Source of the DNA: Akkermansia muciniphila
Lineage (GTDB): Bacteria; Verrucomicrobiota; Verrucomicrobiia; Verrucomicrobiales; Akkermansiaceae
Length of the DNA stretch: 64,000 nt
Assembly: GCF_040616545.1 (NCBI RefSeq)
Contig: NZ_CP156688.1
Coordinates: forward strand, 1,240,001 to 1,304,000
Direction of reading: 5' to 3'
Of this stretch, positions 1 to 10,787 are shown one piece after another (the stretch's first letter is position 1; each line of letters starts with the position of its first letter). Below the pieces are notes generated by a model that was not told where the DNA came from, searched no databases, and saw only the letters and a list, made by a program, of their open reading frames with translations. The translations under genes and the position numbers were made by a program.

Positions 1-657
1 GGCCTGGAGGCAGCGGTAGTAGTAGTCCACGCGGGAGATGAACCAGCTCCATTTGTAGCCGGGCCTTCCATTGGTCATCAGCGGGGCCGGACAGTTCTTG
101 CCGGACCAGTAGTTGTGGGGCACCACGTTGCGCAGGGGGACGTTGTAGCGTACCATCAGCAGGGCCGCCAGCTTGGCCGTCTTGTTGTAGATGACCACGG
201 GGTTGTGCGTGGTGCATTCACACATCTCAATGGCTACGGAGTATTGGTCCCCCGGCCCGGAGTGGTCCGCATGGTGGCCCGTTTCCGTGGTGGGGATGTG
301 CTGGTACGCTCCGAACTGGTCCACCGTGAAGTGCCAGTTCAGGCTGCGGGATTTGCCGCTGTTCAGGTAGCGGGAGTGGGCATGGGCGTCTCCCTTGGGG
401 TTGGCGGTGCTGTGGATGGTGATGAAGCGGGGGTGCATGGAAGCCGCATGCCGCCGGGCGTACGTGTTTTTGGGCATGTAGGAGACGCGGATGCCCACTT
501 CACGGCCCATCTGACCGGGTGTGCGGGGGACGACCGGAGCTTTTTGAATTTTAAAGGAGACGGCAGGCGGTCTCATTTTATCGTTCTGCGAACAGCTGCA
601 GAACGTCAGGGCGGCTAATACGGCAAGAAAGCCCGTCCAGACAGATCTATATTCCAT
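1..657 (-). CDS. N-acetylmuramoyl-L-alanine amidase-like lipoprotein (3' end cut by window edge)
   Basis: Reading leftwards from an ATG at 657, 219 codons are open to the window edge with no stop, so the C-terminus is missing. The N-terminus has a hydrophobic stretch ending in a lipobox-like LTFCSC near residue 20, which suggests a lipoprotein. The mature part has the pattern of the Amidase_2/PGRP fold: FITIHSTAN with a zinc-ligand-type His, then WHFTVDQFGAYQHIP, then TGHHAD and SVAIEMCE. Such enzymes cut the amide bond between muramic acid and the stem peptide of peptidoglycan, here probably in the periplasm. It is the only gene between the left edge and aconitase. The distal zinc ligands cannot be checked because the end is missing. 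Confidence 0.75.
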   Translation of the reverse strand, partial: MEYRSVWTGFLAVLAALTFCSCSQNDKMRPPAVSFKIQKAPVVPRTPGQMGREVGIRVSYMPKNTYARRHAASMHPRFITIHSTANPKGDAHAHSRYLNSGKSRSLNWHFTVDQFGAYQHIPTTETGHHADHSGPGDQYSVAIEMCECTTHNPVVIYNKTAKLAALLMVRYNVPLRNVVPHNYWSGKNCPAPLMTNGRPGYKWSWFISRVDYYYRCLQA

Positions 658-767
658 GTGTTTGTTCTAGAAACAGCCCGCGGGGATTGCAAGCAGAATC
701 TGGAATTAGTTCAACTGAACTAATCAAGCTGTGTCATGTTCTCCCGCTGCGCGTTGTGCGGAGTATG

Positions 768-808
768 CCGGACGGGCCGCGCCTTCGGGGGAAGGGCGGC
801 CCGTCCGG
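768..808 (-). terminator. 13-bp stem-loop downstream of acnA
   Basis: The arms 768-780 and 796-808 are perfectly complementary over 13 bp (ccggacgggccgc with its reverse complement) around a 15-nt loop. The hairpin lies 40 bp beyond the acnA stop. No T-run follows on the minus strand, so it is a candidate terminator or mRNA 3'-end stabiliser rather than a classical intrinsic terminator. Confidence 0.5.
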
Positions 809-847
809 AAAGGATGCGGCGCCGGGAAAGTCCGGCCTGCCGGAGGT

Positions 848-3601
<2,754 letters not shown>

Positions 3602-3915
3602 GATGCGGAATAGAGGGTTAACTGTAAACAGGCGGCTGCCCTCCTGGCAGTCGCGGGTACTATACAGGCCAAGCCCGATAAGGCAAGGACTCTGTGTGAC
3701 GGGAGCGGATTTTTCCCGTTCGCGCCGGAACCGGGAATTCCTTTTTCTGCCGGCCGCAGCCGGGCTTTTCCGTCATGTTGCCGGTGGAGGGGGGCCGGAA
3801 CTGCCGGAAGAAACAGGAAAAACTTGTGCAGGCATGCGATTTTGCTTAGATAGGAACGAATAGCGTGCGGCATTCTGCTGTTCGCACCCAATATGAATTA
3901 AACTGAAATGAAAAT
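3602..3915. other. Intergenic region between acnA and the DUF4190-like gene
   Basis: This 314-bp spacer separates divergent genes. It contains the candidate acnA promoter (3659-3686), and a small hairpin in the acnA leader (ctgcc at 3636-3640, ggcag at 3646-3650). I see no convincing ORF or RNA gene. The right end becomes AT-rich just before the ATG at 3916. Confidence 0.5.
3659..3686 (-). promoter_or_regulatory. Candidate sigma70-type promoter for acnA
   Basis: On the minus strand TTGCCT (3686-3681) is followed after 16 bp by TATAGT (3664-3659), which differs from the consensus -10 at one position. Transcription would start about 50 nt upstream of the acnA ATG. Confidence 0.45.
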
Positions 3916-4122
3916 ATGAATGAATCACAGCAACCGAATAATACACTTGCCATTTTGGCCCTCGTTTTTGCCGTTGTGTGCAGCCTCGTGGGCCTTATTC
4001 TGGGAATCATCGGCCTCAACAAATATCCGGACAAGAGCAACGGCAAGACCATGAGCCTTATTGCCGTAATCGTCAGCATCGTCATCATGCTTGTTGGAGC
4101 GGGAACGACGATGGTCCGCTAA
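3916..4122 (+). CDS. Small DUF4190-like membrane protein
   Basis: This 68-residue protein is almost entirely two hydrophobic helices (about residues 10-31 and 45-66) joined by the polar loop GLNKYPDKSNGK. The pattern LAILALVFAVVCSLVGLILGIIGL resembles the DUF4190/CCC-motif family of small inner-membrane proteins, whose function is unknown. The short leader is A-rich and has no clear Shine-Dalgarno sequence. The next gene, a DUF2752 protein, begins 44 bp downstream on the same strand, so the two are probably co-transcribed. Confidence 0.65.
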   Translation: MNESQQPNNTLAILALVFAVVCSLVGLILGIIGLNKYPDKSNGKTMSLIAVIVSIVIMLVGAGTTMVR

Positions 4123-4166
4123 AAGTCCTCGCCAGTCTCGTGAATTCAAGGCTTGCGGAGAAAGTA

Positions 4167-4529
4167 ATGTCCGCAGGCCTTTTTCATGGCATGAAACTGT
4201 TCCTCCTGTATCTGGCGCTGCTGGCTGCGGCGTGCGCGGTGCTCCTGCTGGCGGGTGACCCGTCCCGGTCCGGCTGGCTGCCGGAGTGCCTTTTTTATAA
4301 AACGACGGGTTTTCTTTGCTACGGCTGCGGCTCCACCAGAGCGTTGCACGCCCTGCTTCACGGCCATTGGCTGGATTCCCTGCGGTACAACGTGCTGCTG
4401 GTGCCCACGCTCGTCTGGCTGGGAACGCTGTTCTTCATCCGGGACAGGGCCGTATTCACAAGGGTGCTGGTTGCGGGGGCGGCCGTGCTTGTTTTGTTTA
4501 CCGTGGTACGCAATATTCCTCTGGCGTGA
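4167..4529 (+). CDS. DUF2752 family membrane protein
   Basis: This 120-residue protein carries the DUF2752 signature: FYKTTGFLCYGCGSTRALHALLHG followed by LRYN, with hydrophobic segments before and after. The family is an uncharacterised group of small inner-membrane proteins with conserved cysteines in a CxGCGSTR core; here these are C-Y-G-C-G-S-T-R. A GGAG six bases before the ATG at 4167 fixes that start over the longer in-frame reading that begins near 3978 and over the ATG at 4191. It follows a DUF4190-like gene, a pairing that suggests a shared membrane role. Confidence 0.8.
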   Translation: MSAGLFHGMKLFLLYLALLAAACAVLLLAGDPSRSGWLPECLFYKTTGFLCYGCGSTRALHALLHGHWLDSLRYNVLLVPTLVWLGTLFFIRDRAVFTRVLVAGAAVLVLFTVVRNIPLA

Positions 4530-4651
4530 GAGGTTGTTTTTTTCTTTATTTTTCATCTCTTCCGTTCATGCCGGAATGATGGAGAATGCGTCATGAAACA
4601 TTGAAAATAAGTTCGCGGCATTGTCCAATCCTGTGAAAGGGATGAAAAGTA

Positions 4652-5212
4652 ATGAATGCGAAAAAAACCTTGTCAATCATGGCCGGAGTGCTGGCCCTGG
4701 CTTCCTGTGCAGGACCGCAGGAAGAAAATTTGCGGATGGTGCCTTTAACCGGATATTCCACGATGCCCATGACCTCTTACGGACCCCGTACGAGGGTGGT
4801 AGTGGCCGGAGTGGATTATACGGAAGTTCATGACGAGTGGATGAATTCGGACATCATGAAGAAGGCCACGTCCGGCAACACGCGCGTGGTGATCAGCAGA
4901 GCCCGCCAGAGGGGGCAGCTCATGGTGGGGGATGAAGTGGCCATGGATTTCCCCGTCTGCCTGGGCATGCCTTCCCACCGGACTCCCGTAGGGAATTTCC
5001 GTATTACGGAAAAGGCGGTCCACCACGTTTCCAATTTGTATGATGCCTCCATGCCCTACTTCATGCGGCTGACGGACGGGGGCATCGGCATGCATGTGGG
5101 TCCCGTTTTCATGACGCCGCAATCCCATGGATGCATCCGCATGACCCGCTCCTCCTGCGTGCCGCTTTTTAAAACCGTTAAAGTAGGCACGCCCGTCAAG
5201 ATCGTGCCGTGA
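4652..5212 (+). CDS. L,D-transpeptidase (YkuD) lipoprotein
   Basis: This 186-residue protein begins with a lipoprotein signal (LALASC, with Cys19 as probable lipidation site). The mature part is a YkuD domain from about residue 75: IGMHVGPVF followed by SHGCIRM, which holds the catalytic Cys and the upstream His. L,D-transpeptidases make 3-3 cross-links in peptidoglycan or attach proteins to it in the periplasm. Substrate type cannot be told from sequence. It stands alone, with long non-coding DNA after it. It is one of several cell-wall lipoproteins in this window, with the amidase at the left edge and the RlpA protein near 37 kb. Confidence 0.88.
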   Translation: MNAKKTLSIMAGVLALASCAGPQEENLRMVPLTGYSTMPMTSYGPRTRVVVAGVDYTEVHDEWMNSDIMKKATSGNTRVVISRARQRGQLMVGDEVAMDFPVCLGMPSHRTPVGNFRITEKAVHHVSNLYDASMPYFMRLTDGGIGMHVGPVFMTPQSHGCIRMTRSSCVPLFKTVKVGTPVKIVP

Positions 5213-5713
5213 CGCAGGGGCGGAGTGAGGCGCCCGGAGCATTTCAGGAGGGATGGGGGCTTTGCCATGCTTTTTTGGAAGTACGGGAAAGCCTGTGCGC
5301 AAAAATGTTATGTGTATCCATGATAATTTTATTATAAGTATAATATAATAAATTTCATGGTTGGATAAGAGCGTTAAGGAAAAAAACTTATTTTTTTTAC
5401 ACAAAACGGGTTTGGCCGCCGCTATTTCAAGTGAAAGGCATGAAGATAAACGGCCATCCCGCAAGTCGTATTGCCCCAACACCCCAAACCCTCCATGTTC
5501 TGTTGCCGGTTGAATGGCTTCCATCTCCCGGCGGCGGCATGGTTGGAGGGTGCGCCGCCTTGGTTCTCAGGCAAGGGCGTGGCTGCACAGAGCGGGCCAG
5601 AGAATGGCGTCCGGCGATGATGAAATGCCCGGTTCTTCACCTTGTATAACGCCTGCCCTTTCCCTGCTCCGGGCGGAAGCATGGGATTTTCATGCAGCGG
5701 TTTCCACCGCAGG
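5213..5713. other. 501-bp convergent intergenic region with an AT-rich core
   Basis: This region lies between the stops of the L,D-transpeptidase gene and msrAB. Positions 5305-5405 are strikingly AT-rich, with an inverted repeat built on tttattat/ataataaa and two homopolymer runs (A7 near 5380 and T8 near 5390). The remainder is GC-rich and holds only short, unconvincing reading frames. A small RNA could be present, but I see no structure that proves it. Confidence 0.4.
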
Positions 5714-6826
5714 TTACCGGGCCTTCTCTTCCTTGCGCAGTTGGGGGAGGTACTTGCCGTAGCCCTGTGCCTCCATGTCCTGTTCAGGAATGAACTTCAG
5801 GGAGGCGCTGTTGATGCAGTAGCGCAGGCCGCCGCGGTCCTTCGGGCCGTCCGTAAAGACGTGGCCCAGGTGGGCGTCCCCCGTGGCGCTCCGCACTTCC
5901 GTACGGCTCATGCCATGGGAAAGATCCTTTTTTTCCTGAATCAGGTCTTCCTTGATGGGACGGGAAAAGCTGGGCCAGCCGCAGCCGGAATCAAACTTGT
6001 CCGTGGAAAGGAAAAGGGGTTCCCCGGTGGTGATGTCCACATAAATGCCGGGCTTGTCATTATTAAAATATTCGTTGCGGAAGGGAGGCTCCGTGGCATT
6101 CTTCCGTGTAACGGCAAATTGCTCCGGCGTCAGGGTGCGGCGCAGTTCTTCGTCCGATTTTTTCCGGTAGGCGGGCGCGGCTTCCCGCGCCTGGGCGGCC
6201 TGCTGGAACTTGAAGGACGGAATATGGCAGTAGCCGCCGGGGTGGTTGTCCAGATAGCGCTGGTGGTATTTTTCCGCCCGTGAAAACTGGCGGAGGGGCT
6301 GGGCTTCAATCGCCAGGGGCTGTTTGAATTGCTCCTGAAGCCGTTTCAGGGACGCCTCTATCACCGGCTTGTCCTTCTCATCCGTGTAATAAATGCCCGT
6401 GCGGTATTGAACGCCCCTGTCGTTCCCCTGCTTGTTGACGGAAACGGGGTCAATAATGGAGTAGTATTGCTCCAGCAGGAAGGGAAGGCTGACTTCTTCC
6501 GGGTCAAACACCACTTTCACCGTTTCCGCGTGGCCCGTGCCTCCGGTGCAGACTTCCTCATATGTGGGAGCGGCTGTGGAGCCGTTGGCGTATCCCACTT
6601 CCGTTTCCTTGACGCCGGGAATCAGGGAGAAAAACTTCTCCACGCCCCAGAAACAGCCTCCCGCCAGATAAATCGTCTTCAAATCCTTATTGTCCATATG
6701 ATGTCTGTTATTGTTGGCCGCCCGGCCGTTTTCTCCGCAGGAGAACAGGGCCAGCATGGCTGCTGCGGCCAGAATGGCGCATGCCAGTCCGGCCAGGGTC
6801 CATGGTCCGTGGTAAATACGTTTCAT
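5714..6826 (-). CDS. msrAB: Exported bifunctional methionine sulfoxide reductase MsrA-MsrB
   Basis: This 370-residue fusion repairs both S- and R-methionine sulfoxide. Residues about 50-200 are MsrA with GGCFWG (catalytic Cys58) and GYANG. Residues about 225-355 are MsrB with [19 protein letters not shown] and RYCINSAS (catalytic Cys337). The zinc-binding CxxC pairs of many MsrB proteins are absent. A hydrophobic N-terminus ending in LALFSC suggests export as a lipoprotein, so it would protect envelope proteins from oxidants. An internal Met43 just before the MsrA domain could give a cytosolic form. It is followed upstream by an unknown membrane-anchored gene on the same strand, 26 bp away. 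Confidence 0.93.
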   Translation of the reverse strand: MKRIYHGPWTLAGLACAILAAAAMLALFSCGENGRAANNNRHHMDNKDLKTIYLAGGCFWGVEKFFSLIPGVKETEVGYANGSTAAPTYEEVCTGGTGHAETVKVVFDPEEVSLPFLLEQYYSIIDPVSVNKQGNDRGVQYRTGIYYTDEKDKPVIEASLKRLQEQFKQPLAIEAQPLRQFSRAEKYHQRYLDNHPGGYCHIPSFKFQQAAQAREAAPAYRKKSDEELRRTLTPEQFAVTRKNATEPPFRNEYFNNDKPGIYVDITTGEPLFLSTDKFDSGCGWPSFSRPIKEDLIQEKKDLSHGMSRTEVRSATGDAHLGHVFTDGPKDRGGLRYCINSASLKFIPEQDMEAQGYGKYLPQLRKEEKAR

Positions 6827-6852
6827 AAACGCTGTGTGGAGTCGCCTTCCGG

Positions 6853-7461
6853 TCAGGGAGCATCCGGCTCCCGGGCTGAAGAACCTGCCGTTCCACAGCT
6901 TTTCAGGGAAGATGAAGGATTAGACAACGCCGGGCCCGTTCCGTTCGATGGCTGTGTCAACGCCGTGTCCGGTTCCGCAGGTTCTTCCGGCTGCATCGTA
7001 TCTTTCAGCCATTGATAAACGGCACGGTCCGTGGCGTCCGGCTTTTTGCTCGTCTGCATGCGGAATCCGTACTTGGTTTCAAAATTGAAAACGGCCAGGG
7101 AAGGGCCCAGGCTGATGGAGAGGCCGTCCATCCGTATTTCCACATCCTGCGGGGCATAACTGGTAAAATCCAGGTGGCCGGCATTGCTGATGGTTTTCGT
7201 ATAATGCCTGAGCAGGGAAAGAATGCCGGGCTCCAGGGAAGGGTGGCTGGGGACGGCCCGGACGGCGGGGGAGGATGGCTCCCTGAATAAAATGGCGGGG
7301 GATGAATCCGCCCTGCGCGGGGTGGCCAGCTTGTCCAGCGGCACGTTCCACAGAAAGGAAAACAGCGCTGTGCCTGCAAGGAAAAGGGGGACGGCCAGAA
7401 TGGCCGCCCATCGGCGCAGCCTGTTCCGGCGCCCGTTGCCCTTGTGTGGTTCCGCGTTCAT
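6853..7461 (-). CDS. Unknown single-pass membrane-anchored protein
   Basis: I do not recognise this family. From the ATG at 7461 it has 202 residues. A basic N-terminus ([12 protein letters not shown]) leads into one hydrophobic segment at about residues 18-40, which should anchor it with the bulk outside the cytoplasm. The C-terminal 45 residues are rich in Pro, Ser and Thr. Earlier in-frame starts exist (ATG 7503, TTG 7509), but a GAAGG about seven bases before 7461 favours that one. It lies 26 bp upstream of msrAB on the same strand, so the two may form an operon. It could be an envelope partner, but there is no direct evidence. Confidence 0.6.
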   Translation of the reverse strand: MNAEPHKGNGRRNRLRRWAAILAVPLFLAGTALFSFLWNVPLDKLATPRRADSSPAILFREPSSPAVRAVPSHPSLEPGILSLLRHYTKTISNAGHLDFTSYAPQDVEIRMDGLSISLGPSLAVFNFETKYGFRMQTSKKPDATDRAVYQWLKDTMQPEEPAEPDTALTQPSNGTGPALSNPSSSLKSCGTAGSSAREPDAP

Positions 7462-7585
7462 GGAAGAACCTTCAGCATGACATGAGTTTCCGGAGGTGTC
7501 CATCGGCAAATGGAGCCGGACTCAAACCGTTTTTGTAAAACACTTTGTGCACAGCAACATCACGTGTCGGCATGAAATGAGCCGT

Positions 7586-7614
7586 TTGACATTTCCGAAC
7601 GCAGCTATTAAAAC
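7586..7614 (+). promoter_or_regulatory. Candidate promoter of the GNAT-YoaP gene
   Basis: A perfect -35 box TTGACA (7586-7591) is followed after 17 bp by TAAAAC (7609-7614), a four-of-six -10 match. The predicted leader of about 65 nt contains a GC-rich hairpin at 7644-7662. Confidence 0.45.
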
Positions 7615-7643
7615 CAAGGAAACCGGACTGGGTTTGTCCGTTT

Positions 7644-7662
7644 CCTGCGCATAAGGCGCAGG
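7644..7662 (+). promoter_or_regulatory. Hairpin in the 5' leader of the GNAT-YoaP gene
   Basis: cctgcgc (7644-7650) and gcgcagg (7656-7662) form a perfect 7-bp stem around ataag. It lies between the candidate promoter and the start codon. No T-run follows, so it is more likely a leader structure than a terminator. Confidence 0.4.
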
Positions 7663-7687
7663 CCGGAACATGAAAAGCTGAGGCAGA

Positions 7688-8446
7688 ATGCGCATGAGTA
7701 CCGAGTTTGTAAACTTGACGCCGGAAAACATAGCCAGCGAACATTTATGTTGCATCATCCGCAGTAAAAAAGCCCATCCGGGCATTGACGCAAAACGGCA
7801 ATGGCTTTCAGGCCGGTTGAAGGAAGGCCATGTCTTCAGAAAGCTGAATGCAAAGGCTACGGTTTTTATTGAATACGCCCCTCTTGAAAAAGCCTGGGTT
7901 CCCATCATCGGTGACAACTATTATTATGTATACTGCCTGTGGGTTTCCGGGAGCGATAAAGGGAAAGGCTACGGCAAATCGTTGATGGAATATTGCCTGG
8001 CTGACGCCCGGGAAAAGGGTAAATCCGGCATTTGCATGCTTGGGGCAAAAAAACAGAAACATTGGCTTTCAGACCAGTCGTTTGCCAGAAAGTTCGGCTT
8101 TGAAGTGGTGGATGTTACGGAGAACGGCTATGAACTGCTGGCGCTTTCTCTGGACGGAACAAAGCCGCAGTTCTCACAAAATATAAAGCGCGGGGAGATT
8201 GAAAGCCGGGAGCTGACCATTTATTATGATATGCAGTGCCCCTTTGTCCTTCAGAACGTTGAGATGATCAAACGGTATTGTGAAATGAACGGCGTTCCTG
8301 CATCGTTCATTCAGGTGGATACCTTGGAAAAAGCAAAGGAATTGCCTTGTGTCTTCAATAACTGGGGTGTGTTCTACAAGGGAAAATTTGAGACGGTGAA
8401 TTTGTTGCCGGATATTTCCGCCCTGAAGAGAATACTCAAAAAATGA
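7688..8446 (+). CDS. GNAT N-acetyltransferase with C-terminal YoaP-like domain
   Basis: This 252-residue protein has an N-terminal GNAT fold. The acetyl-CoA pyrophosphate loop is the segment GSDKGKGYGKSL (about residues 90-101), preceded by the beta strand YYYVYCLWV. After about residue 180 comes a thioredoxin-like YoaP domain beginning ELTIYYDMQCPF, with one cysteine where thioredoxins carry CxxC. The natural substrate of this family is not established. GAGG lies close upstream of the ATG at 7688; a second in-frame ATG is at 7694. Codon use is more AT-rich than in neighbours, which hints at transfer (inference). The gene is alone, with its own promoter. Confidence 0.85.
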   Translation: MRMSTEFVNLTPENIASEHLCCIIRSKKAHPGIDAKRQWLSGRLKEGHVFRKLNAKATVFIEYAPLEKAWVPIIGDNYYYVYCLWVSGSDKGKGYGKSLMEYCLADAREKGKSGICMLGAKKQKHWLSDQSFARKFGFEVVDVTENGYELLALSLDGTKPQFSQNIKRGEIESRELTIYYDMQCPFVLQNVEMIKRYCEMNGVPASFIQVDTLEKAKELPCVFNNWGVFYKGKFETVNLLPDISALKRILKK

Positions 8447-8562
8447 AAAGAGGGGGGCCGTTTCTTTTCCGTTGACGGCCATGATAGGATAGGAAGAAGA
8501 ATCGGCGGATGTCCGGGTAAACAAGTTTTACGACCTCTTTTCAGGTATTGCACCATAAAAGA

Positions 8563-8593
8563 GCCCCTCCCGGAAATGGTTTCCAGGAGGGGC
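8563..8593 (-). terminator. Intrinsic terminator of rtcB
   Basis: gcccctcc (8563-8570) pairs with ggaggggc (8586-8593), and an inner ggaaa/tttcc stem extends the hairpin around a tgg loop. On the minus strand the stem is followed by TCTTTTATG, a U-rich tail. It lies 18 bp past the rtcB stop. Confidence 0.75.
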
Positions 8594-8611
8594 CGGGCGT
8601 TGGGGCGCTTT

Positions 8612-9727
8612 CTATTCCGGCGCCTTGAAGTTGTACACGGGCCTGATGCGTTCTACGATCTGCGCCGTTTCATGGACGTTGTCCAGCACGCTTTCTCCGT
8701 CCTTGTAGGCCATGGGCGCTTCGTCCAGCGTAGCGCGGGAGACGCAGGTGGAGAAGATGCCCTGCATGGAAGCCTGGAATTCCTCCAGGGAGAGGTTGGC
8801 TTTAGCCTTCTTCCTGGACATTCTGCGGCCTGCTCCGTGAGGGGAGGAACAGTTGTATTCCTCGTTCCCCCTGCCGATGCAGATGACGGAGCCGTCCCGC
8901 ATGTTCAGGGGGACGATGAGCCTGTCTCCGGCAGCAGCCCGTACAGCCCCCTTGCGGATGACGTTATCCTCCGCAATGTAGTTGTGCACGGTATCGAAGC
9001 TTTCCAGGGTGTCCGCATCGTCCACCAGCTCCCGCAGCATCACGCGGCGGTTCAGGGCGGCGAAGCGCTGGGCCACCTTCATGTCCCGGATGTAGTTCAG
9101 CGTGTTCTCCCCCTCCAGGTAGCAGAGGCCCTTCTTGCGCTCCTTGAGATACGTGTCAGGGCAGGCGGCTACGGCCATCTTCTGGTAGCGTTCCGCAATT
9201 TTCAGGCCGAAGTTGCGGGAACCGGAGTGGATGCACAGGAAGGCGTGTTCCGTACCCTGCGCTATTTCAATGAAGTGGTTGCCTCCGCCCAGGGAGCCCA
9301 CGGAACGGCGGTGCCTGTCCTTCTCCGTTCTCAGCACATCCACGCAGATGCGGGAGATTTCTTCATCCAGTTCCGGATCATCCAGCAGAGCCTGGTGAAC
9401 GGCGGAACGGGTGCCCCAGCCAAACGGGACGCGTTCGCGCAGGCGTTCGTCAAACCGGGAAAAATCCGGCATTCCGGGCAGTCTGGCCGTGAGCACTCCG
9501 CAGCCGATGTCCACGCCGATCAGGTTGGGAATCACCTTGTCCGTTTTCATCTCCGCGGTAAAGCCGATGACGCAGCCCGCGCCCGCATGCACGTCCGGCA
9601 TGATGCGTACCCGGCTTCCTTCAAAGGCGGGGTGGTTGCATACGTCTCTGATCTGGGTGCGGGCCAGGTCTTCCAGTTCATCCGTGAACACGCGGGCTTC
9701 CGTGTATTTTCCGTCGATGGTGATCAT
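8612..9727 (-). CDS. rtcB: RNA-splicing ligase RtcB
   Basis: This 371-residue protein is an RtcB-family GTP-dependent RNA ligase, which joins 2',3'-cyclic-phosphate (or 3'-phosphate) and 5'-OH ends in RNA repair. Metal-binding motifs visible in order are MPDVHAGAG, GVDIGCGV, GGGNHFIE and HSGSRNFG. The guanylylated His sits in SPHGAGRRMSR near the C-terminal third. The length matches the shorter RtcB subfamily. No rtcA or archease gene is adjacent. It is divergent from a LysR-type gene 131 bp away, where E. coli uses a sigma54 activator, RtcR. An intrinsic terminator closes the transcript. Confidence 0.95.
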   Translation of the reverse strand: MITIDGKYTEARVFTDELEDLARTQIRDVCNHPAFEGSRVRIMPDVHAGAGCVIGFTAEMKTDKVIPNLIGVDIGCGVLTARLPGMPDFSRFDERLRERVPFGWGTRSAVHQALLDDPELDEEISRICVDVLRTEKDRHRRSVGSLGGGNHFIEIAQGTEHAFLCIHSGSRNFGLKIAERYQKMAVAACPDTYLKERKKGLCYLEGENTLNYIRDMKVAQRFAALNRRVMLRELVDDADTLESFDTVHNYIAEDNVIRKGAVRAAAGDRLIVPLNMRDGSVICIGRGNEEYNCSSPHGAGRRMSRKKAKANLSLEEFQASMQGIFSTCVSRATLDEAPMAYKDGESVLDNVHETAQIVERIRPVYNFKAPE

Positions 9728-9844
9728 GGTTTTATTCTTGTAGTTGAGGGGCGCCAGTTCCGCGGAAAGCGGTGTGCCGTGCCCTGTGACCTCGTTACCA
9801 TAGCGTATTTGCTGACTCTTGCATTATGGAAGTATTCATATAAT

Positions 9845-9860
9845 ATAACTCTATAGTTAT
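9845..9860. promoter_or_regulatory. Palindrome overlapping the LysR start codon (candidate operator)
   Basis: ataact (9845-9850) and agttat (9855-9860) are perfect inverted repeats around ctat. The right arm covers the first two bases of the ATG at 9859. A TATAAT (9839-9844) lies directly before the left arm, so a bound protein would block transcription start and translation initiation of the regulator. LysR-family proteins commonly bind such short dyads and repress themselves (family knowledge). Confidence 0.5.
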
Positions 9861-10776
9861 GTTTGAGCATCTTTTCGCAGAGCGGGGGCTCTCCCTGGAC
9901 CGATTGAAAACCTTGATAGAGGTAGGAAGGGCGGGGAGCATTGCCGCTGCCGCCCGCGGGGACAGTGCGCGGCAAAGCCTGTATTCCCGCCAGATCAAGG
10001 AACTGGAGGAATTCTTCGGCGTAGAGCTGGCGCTCCGCCGCGGGAAGGTGCTGGCGCTTACGAAGCCCGGCTGGGAACTGGTCCGGCTGGCCAGTGAGAG
10101 CCTGTGCTTGCTGGACGACTTCAAGAGCCGCAGCCGCAACATGCCCTACCGTTTCACCATCGGCGCCGGGGACAGCCTGCACGCGTGGGTGGCGGCTCCG
10201 GTGCTGGCGGAAATCCAGCGGCGCGGGCTGCCGTGGCTGTTTGCGCTGGAAAATCTGCGTAACAGTGAGATTCCCCTCAAGCTTCAGAACATGGATGTGG
10301 ACTTCGGCATCGTGCGCACCAGCGCGCTGGAATCGGAAGGGCTGGAAAGCCGGGTCATCCGTTCCATGGATTATGCGCTGTATGTGCCTGCGGCCCTGGG
10401 GGGCCGGAAGGTGCGGGGAACGGAGGATGACTTTCCCCGCCTGCTGGAAATGTTTCCCCTGGCTACGCTGGGTTCCGCCTCCGGTTTCTTTACCTCCCTG
10501 AAGCGGAATTGTGCGGAATCCGGCATCAGGCTGCGGGTGCAGTGTGAAACGCAGTCCTTCCCCTTTGCGGCGCGCATGCTGAAAAGCGGGGCATTCATGG
10601 CGGTGCTTCCCTGCATGGTGGAGCCGGAACTGGGCAAGGACTTCATCAAGGTGACTCATCCGGCGCTGGACAGGCTGTCCCGCAGTATTTCCCTGGCGTG
10701 GAATCCGCGCCTGTTACGCGTGCGGCCTTCCGCCAAAAGGGTGATTGACGTCTTTTCCTCCCCGGAACGGGGTTGA
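9859..10776 (+). CDS. LysR-family transcriptional regulator
   Basis: This 305-residue protein has an N-terminal winged helix-turn-helix (about residues 12-70): LKTLIEVGRAGSIAAAAR, then SRQIKELEEFFGVELALRRGK. A periplasmic-binding-protein-like effector domain follows from about residue 95 (YRFTIGAGDSLHAWVAAPVL onward). The helix-turn-helix is slightly atypical: the canonical LysR serine-glutamine region reads QSLYSRQIKELE. It is divergent from rtcB with a 131-bp shared control region, so it probably controls rtcB or itself. The effector is unknown. Its end is 11 bp from the convergent MFS gene. Confidence 0.85.
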   Translation: MFEHLFAERGLSLDRLKTLIEVGRAGSIAAAARGDSARQSLYSRQIKELEEFFGVELALRRGKVLALTKPGWELVRLASESLCLLDDFKSRSRNMPYRFTIGAGDSLHAWVAAPVLAEIQRRGLPWLFALENLRNSEIPLKLQNMDVDFGIVRTSALESEGLESRVIRSMDYALYVPAALGGRKVRGTEDDFPRLLEMFPLATLGSASGFFTSLKRNCAESGIRLRVQCETQSFPFAARMLKSGAFMAVLPCMVEPELGKDFIKVTHPALDRLSRSISLAWNPRLLRVRPSAKRVIDVFSSPERG

Positions 10777-10787
10777 CGGCATGGGGA

